Origin: Acidimicrobiales bacterium | GTDB lineage: Bacteria > Actinomycetota > Acidimicrobiia > Acidimicrobiales > RAAP-2 | Length of the DNA: 8,779 bases | Direction: 5' to 3' | Assembly (NCBI GenBank): GCA_030044045.1 | Contig: JASHWO010000098.1 | Coordinates: 1-8,779, forward strand | Part shown: positions 1 to 4,901 of the stretch, piece after piece | How the letters are laid out: every line of letters begins with the position of its first letter | Position numbering within the stretch: position 1 is the first letter of the stretch | Made by a program: the position numbers and the translations under genes | The notes under the pieces: generated by a model | Told to the model about the DNA's origin: nothing | Seen by the model: the letters and a program-made list of their open reading frames with translations, nothing else | Databases searched by the model: none

Positions 1-6
1 GGCCGC

Positions 7-660
7 TCAGTAGTACGGGTTCTCGCCGCCGCCGTGGTCGGTGACGTCGACCACCCGCTGGACCTCGGGCACCTCGTCCCGCAGGGCCACCTCGATCCCC
101 TGGGTCAGGGTCATCCGCGACATGGCACAGCCCTGGCACCCGCCGGAGAGCCGCAGGTAGGCCACCCCGCCCTCCTCGTCGAAGGCCACCAGGTCGGCCC
201 GGCCGCCGTGGCTGGCGATCGACGGGTTGACCACCTCGTCCAGGACCGACGCTACCCGGCTGGACAGGGGACCGGCGATCCCGGCGGCCAGCACCTCCGG
301 CGGCACCCCGGGCGCCGCCTCCTCGGGGGTGGGGGTGTTCGGGTTGACCAACACCAGGCCACCCTCACCCTCGTCGGACCACTCCAGGCGGGCCCCCCGC
401 AGCCGGTCGACGGCGGCCGCCGGGACCACCACCGAGAGATCCCCGTCGGTGCCGACGGCGTCGTCCTCGCCGGCGTCGGCCAGGGCCTGGAAGTAGAGGT
501 CGTACACGAAGGCACCGGCCTGCACGCCGCGCACGTCGAGCCACAGGGCCAGGTTCTCCGGGTCCGGCTCCTGGGCCATGGCCTCGCGCACCACGGCGCG
601 GGCCTCCGGGGTGAGCGCCACCACCGGCGCAACTTGCAACTCTTCCACGATCCGGGCCAT
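7..660 (-). CDS. nfuA: NfuA-like Fe-S cluster carrier/scaffold (NifU C-terminal domain)
   Basis: This 217-aa protein is probably an Fe-S cluster carrier that delivers clusters to apoproteins in the cytoplasm. Residues about 1-105 resemble the degenerate A-type (HesB/IscA-like) domain of NfuA and contain no cysteine. A Pro-rich linker follows, and residues about 140-217 form a NifU-type domain with the ligand motif GGCQGCAMS (Cys175 and Cys178). NfuA proteins bind a 4Fe-4S cluster at a dimer interface through this CxxC. The start is the ATG of MARIVEEL. A reading frame continues open to 1668, but that part is the antisense shadow of the neighbouring gene. The hexamer TATGAT lies 6 nt before the ATG, so the transcript may be leaderless. 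It diverges from the cysteine-rich protein gene at 739. Family assignment is firm; the symbol is by domain order. Confidence 0.9.
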   Translation of the reverse strand: MARIVEELQVAPVVALTPEARAVVREAMAQEPDPENLALWLDVRGVQAGAFVYDLYFQALADAGEDDAVGTDGDLSVVVPAAAVDRLRGARLEWSDEGEGGLVLVNPNTPTPEEAAPGVPPEVLAAGIAGPLSSRVASVLDEVVNPSIASHGGRADLVAFDEEGGVAYLRLSGGCQGCAMSRMTLTQGIEVALRDEVPEVQRVVDVTDHGGGENPYY

Positions 661-666
661 GCCCTC

Positions 667-672
667 ATCATA
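667..672 (-). promoter_or_regulatory. Candidate -10 element for leaderless nfuA transcript
   Basis: Read on the minus strand this is TATGAT, five of six matches to TATAAT. It sits 6 nt before the nfuA ATG, so transcription would start at or next to the A of the start codon. That spacing is typical of leaderless actinobacterial genes. I see no convincing -35 element upstream. The GAGGG between hexamer and ATG could be read as a weak Shine-Dalgarno sequence instead, but it is too close to the ATG. Confidence 0.4.
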
Positions 673-738
673 CGGCCGGCACCGTCCGGCGCCGGCACCA
701 AGGCCGCCGGGCGTCGGGGCCGGTGTAGGGTGCCGCCC

Positions 739-1494
739 ATGGCAACGGGCCAGTCGCCGGCCGACGCCCGGGAGTGGGTGAGCTTCGAGGATCCCGACGA
801 GGAGCGCACCTGGGTATTCGACGTCACCTTCCTCACCAGCAACTGGACCTGCGTCTTTGGCCAGGGCTGCCAGGGCTGCCAGGGAGTGCTGACCGAGCCG
901 GCGCCCGAACTGGTCCACGGCTGCTGCTCCTACGGCGCCCACATGGTCGACGCCAAGGACACCCGGCGGCTGGAGAAGGTGGCGGCCACGCTGACCGCCG
1001 ACCAGTGGCAGTACCGGGCCCGGGGCCGCAAGTCCGGCGTGGTCAAGACGAACAAGCACGGCGAGACGGTGACCCGCCTGGTCGACGGCGCCTGCATCTT
1101 CCTGAACCGCCCCGGGTTCCCGACCGGCCCCGGCTGCGCCCTGCACCAGGTGGCCCTGTCCCGCGGGGTGCATCCCCTGGAGATGAAGCCCGAAGTGTGC
1201 TGGCAGCTCCCCCTGCGGCGCGAGGACGAGGTAGCCGACGACGGGCACGTGACGTCCACCGTCCGCCAGTGGGACCGGCGCCACTGGGGAGCGGGCGGGC
1301 AGGAGTTCGCCTGGTGGTGCACTGAGGCGCCCCACGCCTTCGTGGGGGCCCGGCCGGTCTACGTCGAGATGGAGGCCGAGCTGGTGGCCATGGTGGGCAA
1401 GCGCACCTATCGCCTCCTCGCCGCCTACCTGGACGACCGGGCCCAACGCCTGGCCCATGGCGTGCCCCTGCCCCATCCGGCCGTGCGCCGCTGA
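739..1494 (+). CDS. Cysteine-rich, probable metal- or cluster-binding protein (YkgJ/DUF3109-like)
   Basis: This 251-aa soluble protein has no signal peptide or membrane segment. Its cysteines are grouped: C38-X5-C44-X2-C47, then C62-C63 in HGCCSYGAH, C119 in DGACIFL, C133 in GPGCALH, and C154 in KPEVCWQLP. The layout resembles YkgJ/DUF3109-type zinc- or iron-chelating cysteine-cluster proteins, whose biochemical role is poorly known. It starts at an ATG with AGGG 8 nt upstream (727-730). The gene diverges from nfuA with 78 bp between the starts, which hints at shared Fe-S or metal homeostasis; that link is inference. The first cysteine motif is encoded by a 9-bp tandem repeat (861-884). The gene is closed by a hairpin at 1519-1538. 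The coding call is firm; the family name rests on motif resemblance only. Confidence 0.85.
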   Translation: MATGQSPADAREWVSFEDPDEERTWVFDVTFLTSNWTCVFGQGCQGCQGVLTEPAPELVHGCCSYGAHMVDAKDTRRLEKVAATLTADQWQYRARGRKSGVVKTNKHGETVTRLVDGACIFLNRPGFPTGPGCALHQVALSRGVHPLEMKPEVCWQLPLRREDEVADDGHVTSTVRQWDRRHWGAGGQEFAWWCTEAPHAFVGARPVYVEMEAELVAMVGKRTYRLLAAYLDDRAQRLAHGVPLPHPAVRR

Positions 1495-1518
1495 ACCGGT
1501 CCCGGCCGGCGGTGGGCA

Positions 1519-1538
1519 GGGCGCCGGCCACGGCGCCC
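1519..1538. terminator. GC-rich hairpin between convergent genes
   Basis: A perfect 7-bp inverted repeat, GGGCGCC (1519-1525) and GGCGCCC (1532-1538), encloses a 6-nt loop. It lies in the 52-bp gap between two convergent stop codons (1494 plus, 1547 minus), so it could terminate both transcripts. There is no T-tract on either side, so it would be a U-less terminator of the sort proposed for actinobacteria. Confidence 0.5.
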
Positions 1539-1546
1539 GACCATCG

Positions 1547-1756
1547 TCAGTCGTCGAGCGGGTCGCGCTCCCCGTCGTCGTACGACCTCGGCACCGAACC
1601 GAGGATGCGGTCGTACTGGTCCTCCTCGGCCAGGCACCATGAGGCGTGCACGTCTTCGGGCTCCGCACCGCACTCCGGGCACCGCTGCCCCGCCGTGGCT
1701 ACAGAGCGCTTCAGACTACGCGCTTCTTCGAAGCGCCGATGGCGTCCCTTCTTCAC
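1547..1756 (-). CDS. Small CCHC zinc-finger-like protein, function unknown
   Basis: This 69-aa protein has a basic N-terminus (MKKGRHRRFEEARSLKRS), a compact metal-binding motif and an acidic tail ending GERDPLDD. The motif is C26-X2-C29-X7-H37-X3-C41, which would suit one zinc ion. I chose the GTG at 1756 because AAGGGAG precedes it with a 5-nt spacer. An in-frame GTG at 1780 would add eight residues but would absorb that ribosome site. Basic head, zinc knuckle and acidic tail suggest a nucleic-acid- or protein-binding adaptor, which is inference. It converges on the cysteine-rich gene and has a structured 5' leader (1782-1821). I do not recognise a named family. Confidence 0.65.
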   Translation of the reverse strand: MKKGRHRRFEEARSLKRSVATAGQRCPECGAEPEDVHASWCLAEEDQYDRILGSVPRSYDDGERDPLDD

Positions 1757-1781
1757 GACAACTCCCTTGCTGCCCACCACT

Positions 1782-1821
1782 ACCGGACGGCGGCGAGCGC
1801 CGCTCGGTCCGTGGGTCCGGT
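1782..1821 (-). other. Nested inverted repeats in the leader of the 69-aa gene
   Basis: ACCGGAC (1782-1788) and GTCCGGT (1815-1821) form a perfect 7-bp inverted repeat. Nested inside are CGGCG (1791-1795) and CGCCG (1798-1802). CGGAC (1784-1788) can alternatively pair with GTCCG (1807-1811). The element ends about 26 nt before the GTG at 1756 and just upstream of its ribosome site. It may fold as an mRNA leader or may only reflect GC-rich sequence. Confidence 0.25.
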
Positions 1822-1927
1822 CGTCCGCCGCCCGCTCCGGACATGCCGTCCTCGGTCGTCCTGACAGTGTAGTCCGTCAGCGGCCCTCGGCCTGCCGCGG
1901 CACCCCGCTACGATCAGGGATCAGCCC

Positions 1928-2194
1928 ATGGACCAGCCCTTCGATCCCCAGGCCATGGTGGCCCGGTTCCGCAGCCGGGCGCAGGCCGTGCGCGAGCGGG
2001 GCCTGCCCCCGGTCGAAGGACCAGAGCGCCAGCGCTTCCGCCAGCAGGCACAGCAGGACTTCATGGACTTCGCCATGATCGGCGACGCCGAGGCCACGCT
2101 GGAGGACGGCATCCTCACCCTCCGGGTCGACCTGCGCCCTCGCCCCGCCCCGCCCCCGCCAACGGCGAGTAGCCCCACCGGCAACGAGGAGTAA
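1928..2194 (+). CDS. Small conserved-looking protein of unknown function (88 aa)
   Basis: The protein has no signal peptide, membrane segment or cysteine. Residues 1-45 are rich in Arg, Gln and Phe and look helical (FRSRAQAVRERGLPP, then RQRFRQQAQQDFMDF). Residues about 46-70 (AMIGDAEATLEDGILTLRVDL) look like a short beta segment, and the tail is Pro/Ala-rich. The ATG at 1928 is supported by AGGGA (1916-1920) with a 7-nt spacer. The ordered amphipathic pattern and good ribosome site argue for a real gene. It diverges from the 69-aa zinc-finger gene and converges on the flavin reductase gene, so it is probably monocistronic. I recognise no functional domain. Confidence 0.7.
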   Translation: MDQPFDPQAMVARFRSRAQAVRERGLPPVEGPERQRFRQQAQQDFMDFAMIGDAEATLEDGILTLRVDLRPRPAPPPPTASSPTGNEE

Positions 2195-2209
2195 CCCCCG
2201 GGGCGGGGG
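2195..2209. terminator. Short GC hairpin between convergent genes
   Basis: CCCCCG (2195-2200) and CGGGGG (2204-2209) form a perfect 6-bp stem with a 3-nt loop. It starts directly after the TAA of the 88-aa gene and lies 13 bp before the convergent flavin reductase stop. There is no T-tract. The position fits termination, but such stems are common in DNA this GC-rich. Confidence 0.35.
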
Positions 2210-2222
2210 CCGCCGCGCCGGC

Positions 2223-2768
2223 TCAGCCGCCGTAGTGCATCCGGGTGTCCTCCATGCGCAGCACCGGCGGCAGGTCCCCGTCCGGGCCGCCGGCGGCCAC
2301 CACCTCCCCCACGCACAGCACGTGGCTGCCCAGGTCGAGCTGGTGGCGCAGGGCGCAGTCGACCCAGCCGGGTGCCCGTCGCAGTAGCGGGGCGCCGGTG
2401 GCCGCCTCGAATACCTCCTCGCCGGCCATGGCCGTGGCCCGGCCGGCACTGTCGGTAACCACCGCCTCTGCCGGGACCGGCTTGACGAACCGCCGGACCA
2501 CCGCCCGGTCCTCCCGGTGCAGCAGGCTCACCGAGAAGCACCCACCGGCGACCACCAGCCGCCGGGTCACCGCCGTGGCGTCGACGGCCACCGCCACCAG
2601 CACGGGATCGGTGGCTACCTGCACCACCAGGCTGGCCGTCATCAGGTTGCGCACCACGGCGCCCCCCTCCTCGGCCCGGCTGCCCACCACGTAGAGCCCG
2701 GTGGGCATGGCCCAGAGCACCCGCCGGCGCCGCCGCGCGGTGTCCATTGGCCCGGCCGGGCGCCCCAA
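2223..2768 (-). CDS. Flavin reductase-like FMN-binding protein
   Basis: This 181-aa protein matches the flavin reductase-like (split-barrel, DIM6/NTAB) family. Members bind FMN and use NAD(P)H to reduce flavin for partner oxygenases or act as small oxidoreductases. The family opening is present as LWAMPTGLYVVGSR, followed by NLMTASLVVQVATDPVLVAVAV, then GGCFSVSLL, and a C-terminal GSHVLCVGEVV strand near HYGG. I chose the TTG at 2768 because GGAGGAG lies 6 nt upstream. The ATG at 2747, seven codons later, is the alternative but has no ribosome site. It is the last gene of a minus-strand series after tyrS and the membrane protein, separated by hairpins, so it may have its own promoter. Partner and substrate cannot be told from the sequence. 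Confidence 0.82.
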   Translation of the reverse strand: MGRPAGPMDTARRRRRVLWAMPTGLYVVGSRAEEGGAVVRNLMTASLVVQVATDPVLVAVAVDATAVTRRLVVAGGCFSVSLLHREDRAVVRRFVKPVPAEAVVTDSAGRATAMAGEEVFEAATGAPLLRRAPGWVDCALRHQLDLGSHVLCVGEVVAAGGPDGDLPPVLRMEDTRMHYGG

Positions 2769-2774
2769 TCCGGG

Positions 2775-2781
2775 CTCCTCC
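2775..2781 (-). promoter_or_regulatory. Strong ribosome binding site favouring a TTG start
   Basis: On the minus strand this is GGAGGAG, a near-perfect anti-16S match, with a 6-nt spacer to an in-frame TTG at 2768. It lies 27 nt from the ATG at 2747, too far to serve it. It therefore decides in favour of a TTG start for the flavin reductase gene. Confidence 0.5.
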
Positions 2782-2784
2782 GCA

Positions 2785-2806
2785 GCGCGGGGCCCCTGCC
2801 CCGCGC
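2785..2806 (-). terminator. 8-bp GC hairpin after the membrane-protein gene
   Basis: GCGCGGGG (2785-2792) and CCCCGCGC (2799-2806) form a perfect 8-bp stem with a 6-nt loop. It begins 36 nt after the stop codon of the membrane-protein gene on the minus strand. A second, smaller stem (CCCGC 2823-2827 with GCGGG 2831-2835) lies between it and that stop codon. No U-tract follows. The tandem hairpins could terminate or attenuate tyrS-operon transcription before the flavin reductase gene. Confidence 0.4.
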
Positions 2807-2842
2807 CGGCGGTGCCTGCCTCCCCGCCCGGCGGGTCCCCGG

Positions 2843-3370
2843 TCACCCGAAGAGGCCTGTGCCTGTTGTGGGCTGGGTGGTGGTCGTGGTCGACACCGTC
2901 TGGCCGGTGAGCAACCCCACCCGGGCCAGCACCTGGTCGATGATCCGCTGGGCCCGGGCCCGCTCGGTCGCCGACCGGCGGAGGAGGGCGGTGCCGGTGG
3001 CCCCGGCGTCGTAGCAGTCGATGCCGGCCTCGTACTCCAGGGTGTAGGCCCGGGCCAGGAGCTGGGTGACCTCGGTGTCCGGCGACGGCAGGTTGCTGTG
3101 GGCCGCCTCCGCTGTGATGCTGAGCACGTTGCACGCGGTGTGGAGCGCCTGGGTCCCTGTCGCCTTGTGCCCGGCCAGCACCCGCTCGACGTCCACCCCG
3201 TCCTGGTGCAGCGCGCCCAGATCCTGGCCCAGGCCGGTGGAGGACACCCAGGCGGCGAGCTGCTGGCGGGGCGTGCCGCCGGCGCCGGTACCCCGCTCGG
3301 CCACGAAGGCCACCACCCCCACGGCCACCACCAGGGCCGCCGCCACGGCGAACCACACCCGCTTGCTCAT
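2843..3370 (-). CDS. Membrane-anchored or secreted protein of unknown function
   Basis: This 175-aa protein has a basic start (MSKR) and one hydrophobic segment at about residues 5-24, which reads as a signal anchor or uncleaved signal peptide. There is no lipobox cysteine. The rest is predicted outside the membrane. It is largely helical, has exactly two cysteines (C80 and C119) that could form a disulfide, and ends in a Thr-rich tail (STTTTTQPTTGTG) like a cell-wall linker. The ATG has no ribosome site. Instead it overlaps the TGA of an upstream 36-codon ORF as ATGA, which suggests translational coupling. It follows tyrS in the same direction and is probably cotranscribed. I recognise no family. 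Confidence 0.78.
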   Translation of the reverse strand: MSKRVWFAVAAALVVAVGVVAFVAERGTGAGGTPRQQLAAWVSSTGLGQDLGALHQDGVDVERVLAGHKATGTQALHTACNVLSITAEAAHSNLPSPDTEVTQLLARAYTLEYEAGIDCYDAGATGTALLRRSATERARAQRIIDQVLARVGLLTGQTVSTTTTTQPTTGTGLFG

Positions 3371-3477
3371 CGGCTGCTCATCCGCTGCCCGCCCACCTGC
3401 TCATCCGACCCCAGCCGGCGGCCGTCACCCACGACCGCCGCCGCCCCCGCCGAGCTGCCTGCCACCCACCTGCTCAT
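3367..3477 (-). CDS. Possible 36-codon coupled mini-ORF between tyrS and the membrane-protein gene
   Basis: An ATG overlapping the tyrS stop (ATGA, 3477-3474) opens a 36-aa frame that starts MSRWVAGSS and ends GGQRMSSR. Its TGA overlaps the ATG of the membrane-protein gene (ATGA, 3370-3367). Both junctions are the classical geometry for termination-reinitiation, so the frame joins two genes otherwise separated by about 100 bp without a ribosome site. The peptide is Gly/Ala/Arg-rich with no recognisable domain. It may be a genuine small protein, a pure coupling device, or chance from the 20-bp repeat it contains. No homology evidence is available to me. Confidence 0.3.
   Translation of the reverse strand: MSRWVAGSSAGAAAVVGDGRRLGSDEQVGGQRMSSR
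3392..3411. repeat. 20-bp direct repeat, copy 1
   Basis: Read on the minus strand this is GGGTCGGATGAGCAGGTGGG, identical to 3465-3484, where it forms the last codons and stop of tyrS. The copies start 73 bp apart. Two shorter relatives with ATGAGCA lie closer to the membrane-protein start (ATGs at 3381 and 3370). Confidence 0.85.
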
Positions 3478-3484
3478 CCGACCC
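3465..3484. repeat. 20-bp direct repeat, copy 2 (tyrS 3' end)
   Basis: This copy is identical to 3392-3411. It includes the last three sense codons of tyrS, its TGA, and the ATG of the 36-codon mini-ORF. A local duplication of the tyrS end is the simplest origin. Confidence 0.85.
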
Positions 3485-4769
3485 GCAGCAGGTGGTAGTC
3501 CCGCCGCCCCCGCCGCAACACCACGTAGCGGTCGTGCAGCAGGTCGGCAGGACCCAGCACCCGCCCCTCATCCGACACCCGCTGGTTGTTGACGTAGGCC
3601 CCGCCCTGGGCGATGGTCCGCCGGGCCTCGCCCCGGGAGGCGGCCAGGCCGGCGGCCACCAGGGTGTCGACCAGCGGCAGGCCCCCGTCGGCCAGCGCCT
3701 GGCGGGGCGCCTCGCTGGACGGCGCGTCGTGCACCACCTCCAGCAGGGTCCGCTCGTCAAGGGCGGCGATCTCCTCACCGAAGAGCGCGGCCGAGGCCCG
3801 CTCGGCCCGCTCGGCCTCGGCCGGGCCGTGGACCAGCCCCACCACCTCGCCGGCCAGGGCCCGCTGGGCGCTGCGCCGCGCCGGGCGAGCGGCCGTGTCC
3901 TCGTCCAGCGAGGCGATCTCCTCGTGGGAGAGGAAGGTGAAGTAGCGCAGGTAGGCGCCTACCACGGCGTCCTCGGTCTGCAGCAGGTACTGGTACAGCG
4001 CGTAGGAGCTGGTGCGGGCCGGGTCGAGCCAGACCGTGCCCGACTCGGTCTTGCCGAACTTGGTACCGTCGGCCTTGGTGACCAGCGGGGTGGTGAGGCC
4101 GTGCACCTCGGCCCGGGCCACCTTGCGCACCAGCTCCACCCCCAAGGTGATGTTGCCCCACTGGTCGCTGCCGCCCACCTGGAGGGTGCAGCCGTGGTCG
4201 AGGTGGAGGCGGAGGAAGTCGTAGGCCTGCAGCAGCATGTAGCTGAACTCGGTGTAGGAGATGCCCTGGTCCGGCCGGACGAACCGGGCCTTGACCGACT
4301 CCTTGGCCACCATCTGGTTCACCGTGAAGTGCTTGCCCACGTCGCGCAGGAAGTCGACGGCCGGCAACGGCGCCAGCCACGCCGCGTTGTCGAGGAGCAG
4401 GGCCGGCCCGGTCGCCCCGGCCGGCCCACCCGCGCCGAAGTCGAGGAACCGCTCGAGCTGGGGGCGGATGCCCTCCAGGTTGGCGGCCAGCTCGTCAGGG
4501 CCGAGCAACGCCCGCTCCCCAGCCTTGCCGCCCGGGTCGCCGATCATGCCGGTGCCCCCACCGGCCAGCGCGATGGGCCGGTGGCCGGCGAGCTGGAGCC
4601 GGCGCAGGGTGCAGAGCTGCAGCAGGCTACCCACGTGCAGGCTCGGCGCCGTGGGGTCGAACCCGATGTAGGCGGTGACCGGGGCGGTGTCGAGCCGCTC
4701 CAGCAGGGCCGGATCGGTGACCTGCTGGACCAGCCCGCGAAACGCCAGGTCCGTGGCGAGCGAGGGCAC
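3474..4769 (-). CDS. tyrS: Tyrosyl-tRNA synthetase
   Basis: This 431-aa class I synthetase activates tyrosine with ATP and charges tRNA-Tyr in the cytoplasm. The length is normal for bacterial TyrRS. Visible landmarks are Y34 in AYIGFDPTAPSLHVGS with the HIGH-type motif HVGS (45-48), GGGTGMIGDP (70-79), the tyrosine-pocket motif YMLLQAYD (177-184), GGSDQWGN (199-206), and the KMSKS equivalent KFGKT (237-241). An S4 RNA-binding domain fills about residues 365-431. KFGKT places it with the E. coli-like TyrS type. I chose the GTG at 4769 (MPSLATDLAFRGLVQQVTD), which aligns with known N-termini. The frame is open up to 4886, but the extra 39 residues look non-native. No T-box leader is seen. It probably heads an operon with the mini-ORF and the membrane-protein gene, and diverges from the carotenoid oxygenase gene. 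Confidence 0.97.
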   Translation of the reverse strand: MPSLATDLAFRGLVQQVTDPALLERLDTAPVTAYIGFDPTAPSLHVGSLLQLCTLRRLQLAGHRPIALAGGGTGMIGDPGGKAGERALLGPDELAANLEGIRPQLERFLDFGAGGPAGATGPALLLDNAAWLAPLPAVDFLRDVGKHFTVNQMVAKESVKARFVRPDQGISYTEFSYMLLQAYDFLRLHLDHGCTLQVGGSDQWGNITLGVELVRKVARAEVHGLTTPLVTKADGTKFGKTESGTVWLDPARTSSYALYQYLLQTEDAVVGAYLRYFTFLSHEEIASLDEDTAARPARRSAQRALAGEVVGLVHGPAEAERAERASAALFGEEIAALDERTLLEVVHDAPSSEAPRQALADGGLPLVDTLVAAGLAASRGEARRTIAQGGAYVNNQRVSDEGRVLGPADLLHDRYVVLRRGRRDYHLLRVG

Positions 4770-4887
4770 GGGGCTAGCCTGCCATACGGCTACCCGCCCC
4801 CCGGCGGCGGACCCCCGGCGGCGTGCCTCCACCGGCGACGCCGGCACGACGTCTCCCGGCTCCCCCTGCGCCGGCCTACCGGGCATC

Positions 4888-4893
4888 TAACGT
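4888..4893 (+). promoter_or_regulatory. Candidate -10 element for a leaderless carotenoid oxygenase transcript
   Basis: TAACGT fits the TANNNT form of actinobacterial -10 hexamers and lies 6 nt before the GTG at 4900, which would place transcription start on the start codon. No ribosome site precedes the GTG, which agrees with a leaderless mRNA. No clear -35 element is seen. Confidence 0.35.
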
Positions 4894-4901
4894 GCGCACG
4901 T
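4890..4901. promoter_or_regulatory. Perfect 12-bp palindrome, candidate operator
   Basis: ACGTGCGCACGT is self-complementary over all 12 bases. It overlaps both the candidate -10 hexamer and the first two bases of the GTG start at 4900, in the 130-bp gap between divergent tyrS and the oxygenase gene. A repressor bound here would block the oxygenase promoter. No regulator gene is in the window. Confidence 0.35.

Noticed and set aside
661..1668. Upstream extension of the nfuA frame to 553 codons
   Set aside because: This part is antisense to the cysteine-rich gene, whose cysteine motifs are clearly coding. The NfuA-like sequence starts at the ATG at 660.
1909..1914. TACGAT as -10 element for the 88-aa gene
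   Set aside because: Transcription would start near 1921, downstream of the AGGGA ribosome site at 1916-1920, so the two signals exclude each other. The ribosome site was judged better.
2748..3356. N-terminal extension of the flavin reductase frame
   Set aside because: It runs through the membrane-protein gene in another frame and gives Gly/Arg-rich nonsense. The family N-terminus and ribosome site are at 2747-2781.
4770..4899. T-box or other riboswitch ahead of tyrS
   Set aside because: The 130-bp gap is short and shows no T-box core or specifier-loop pattern.
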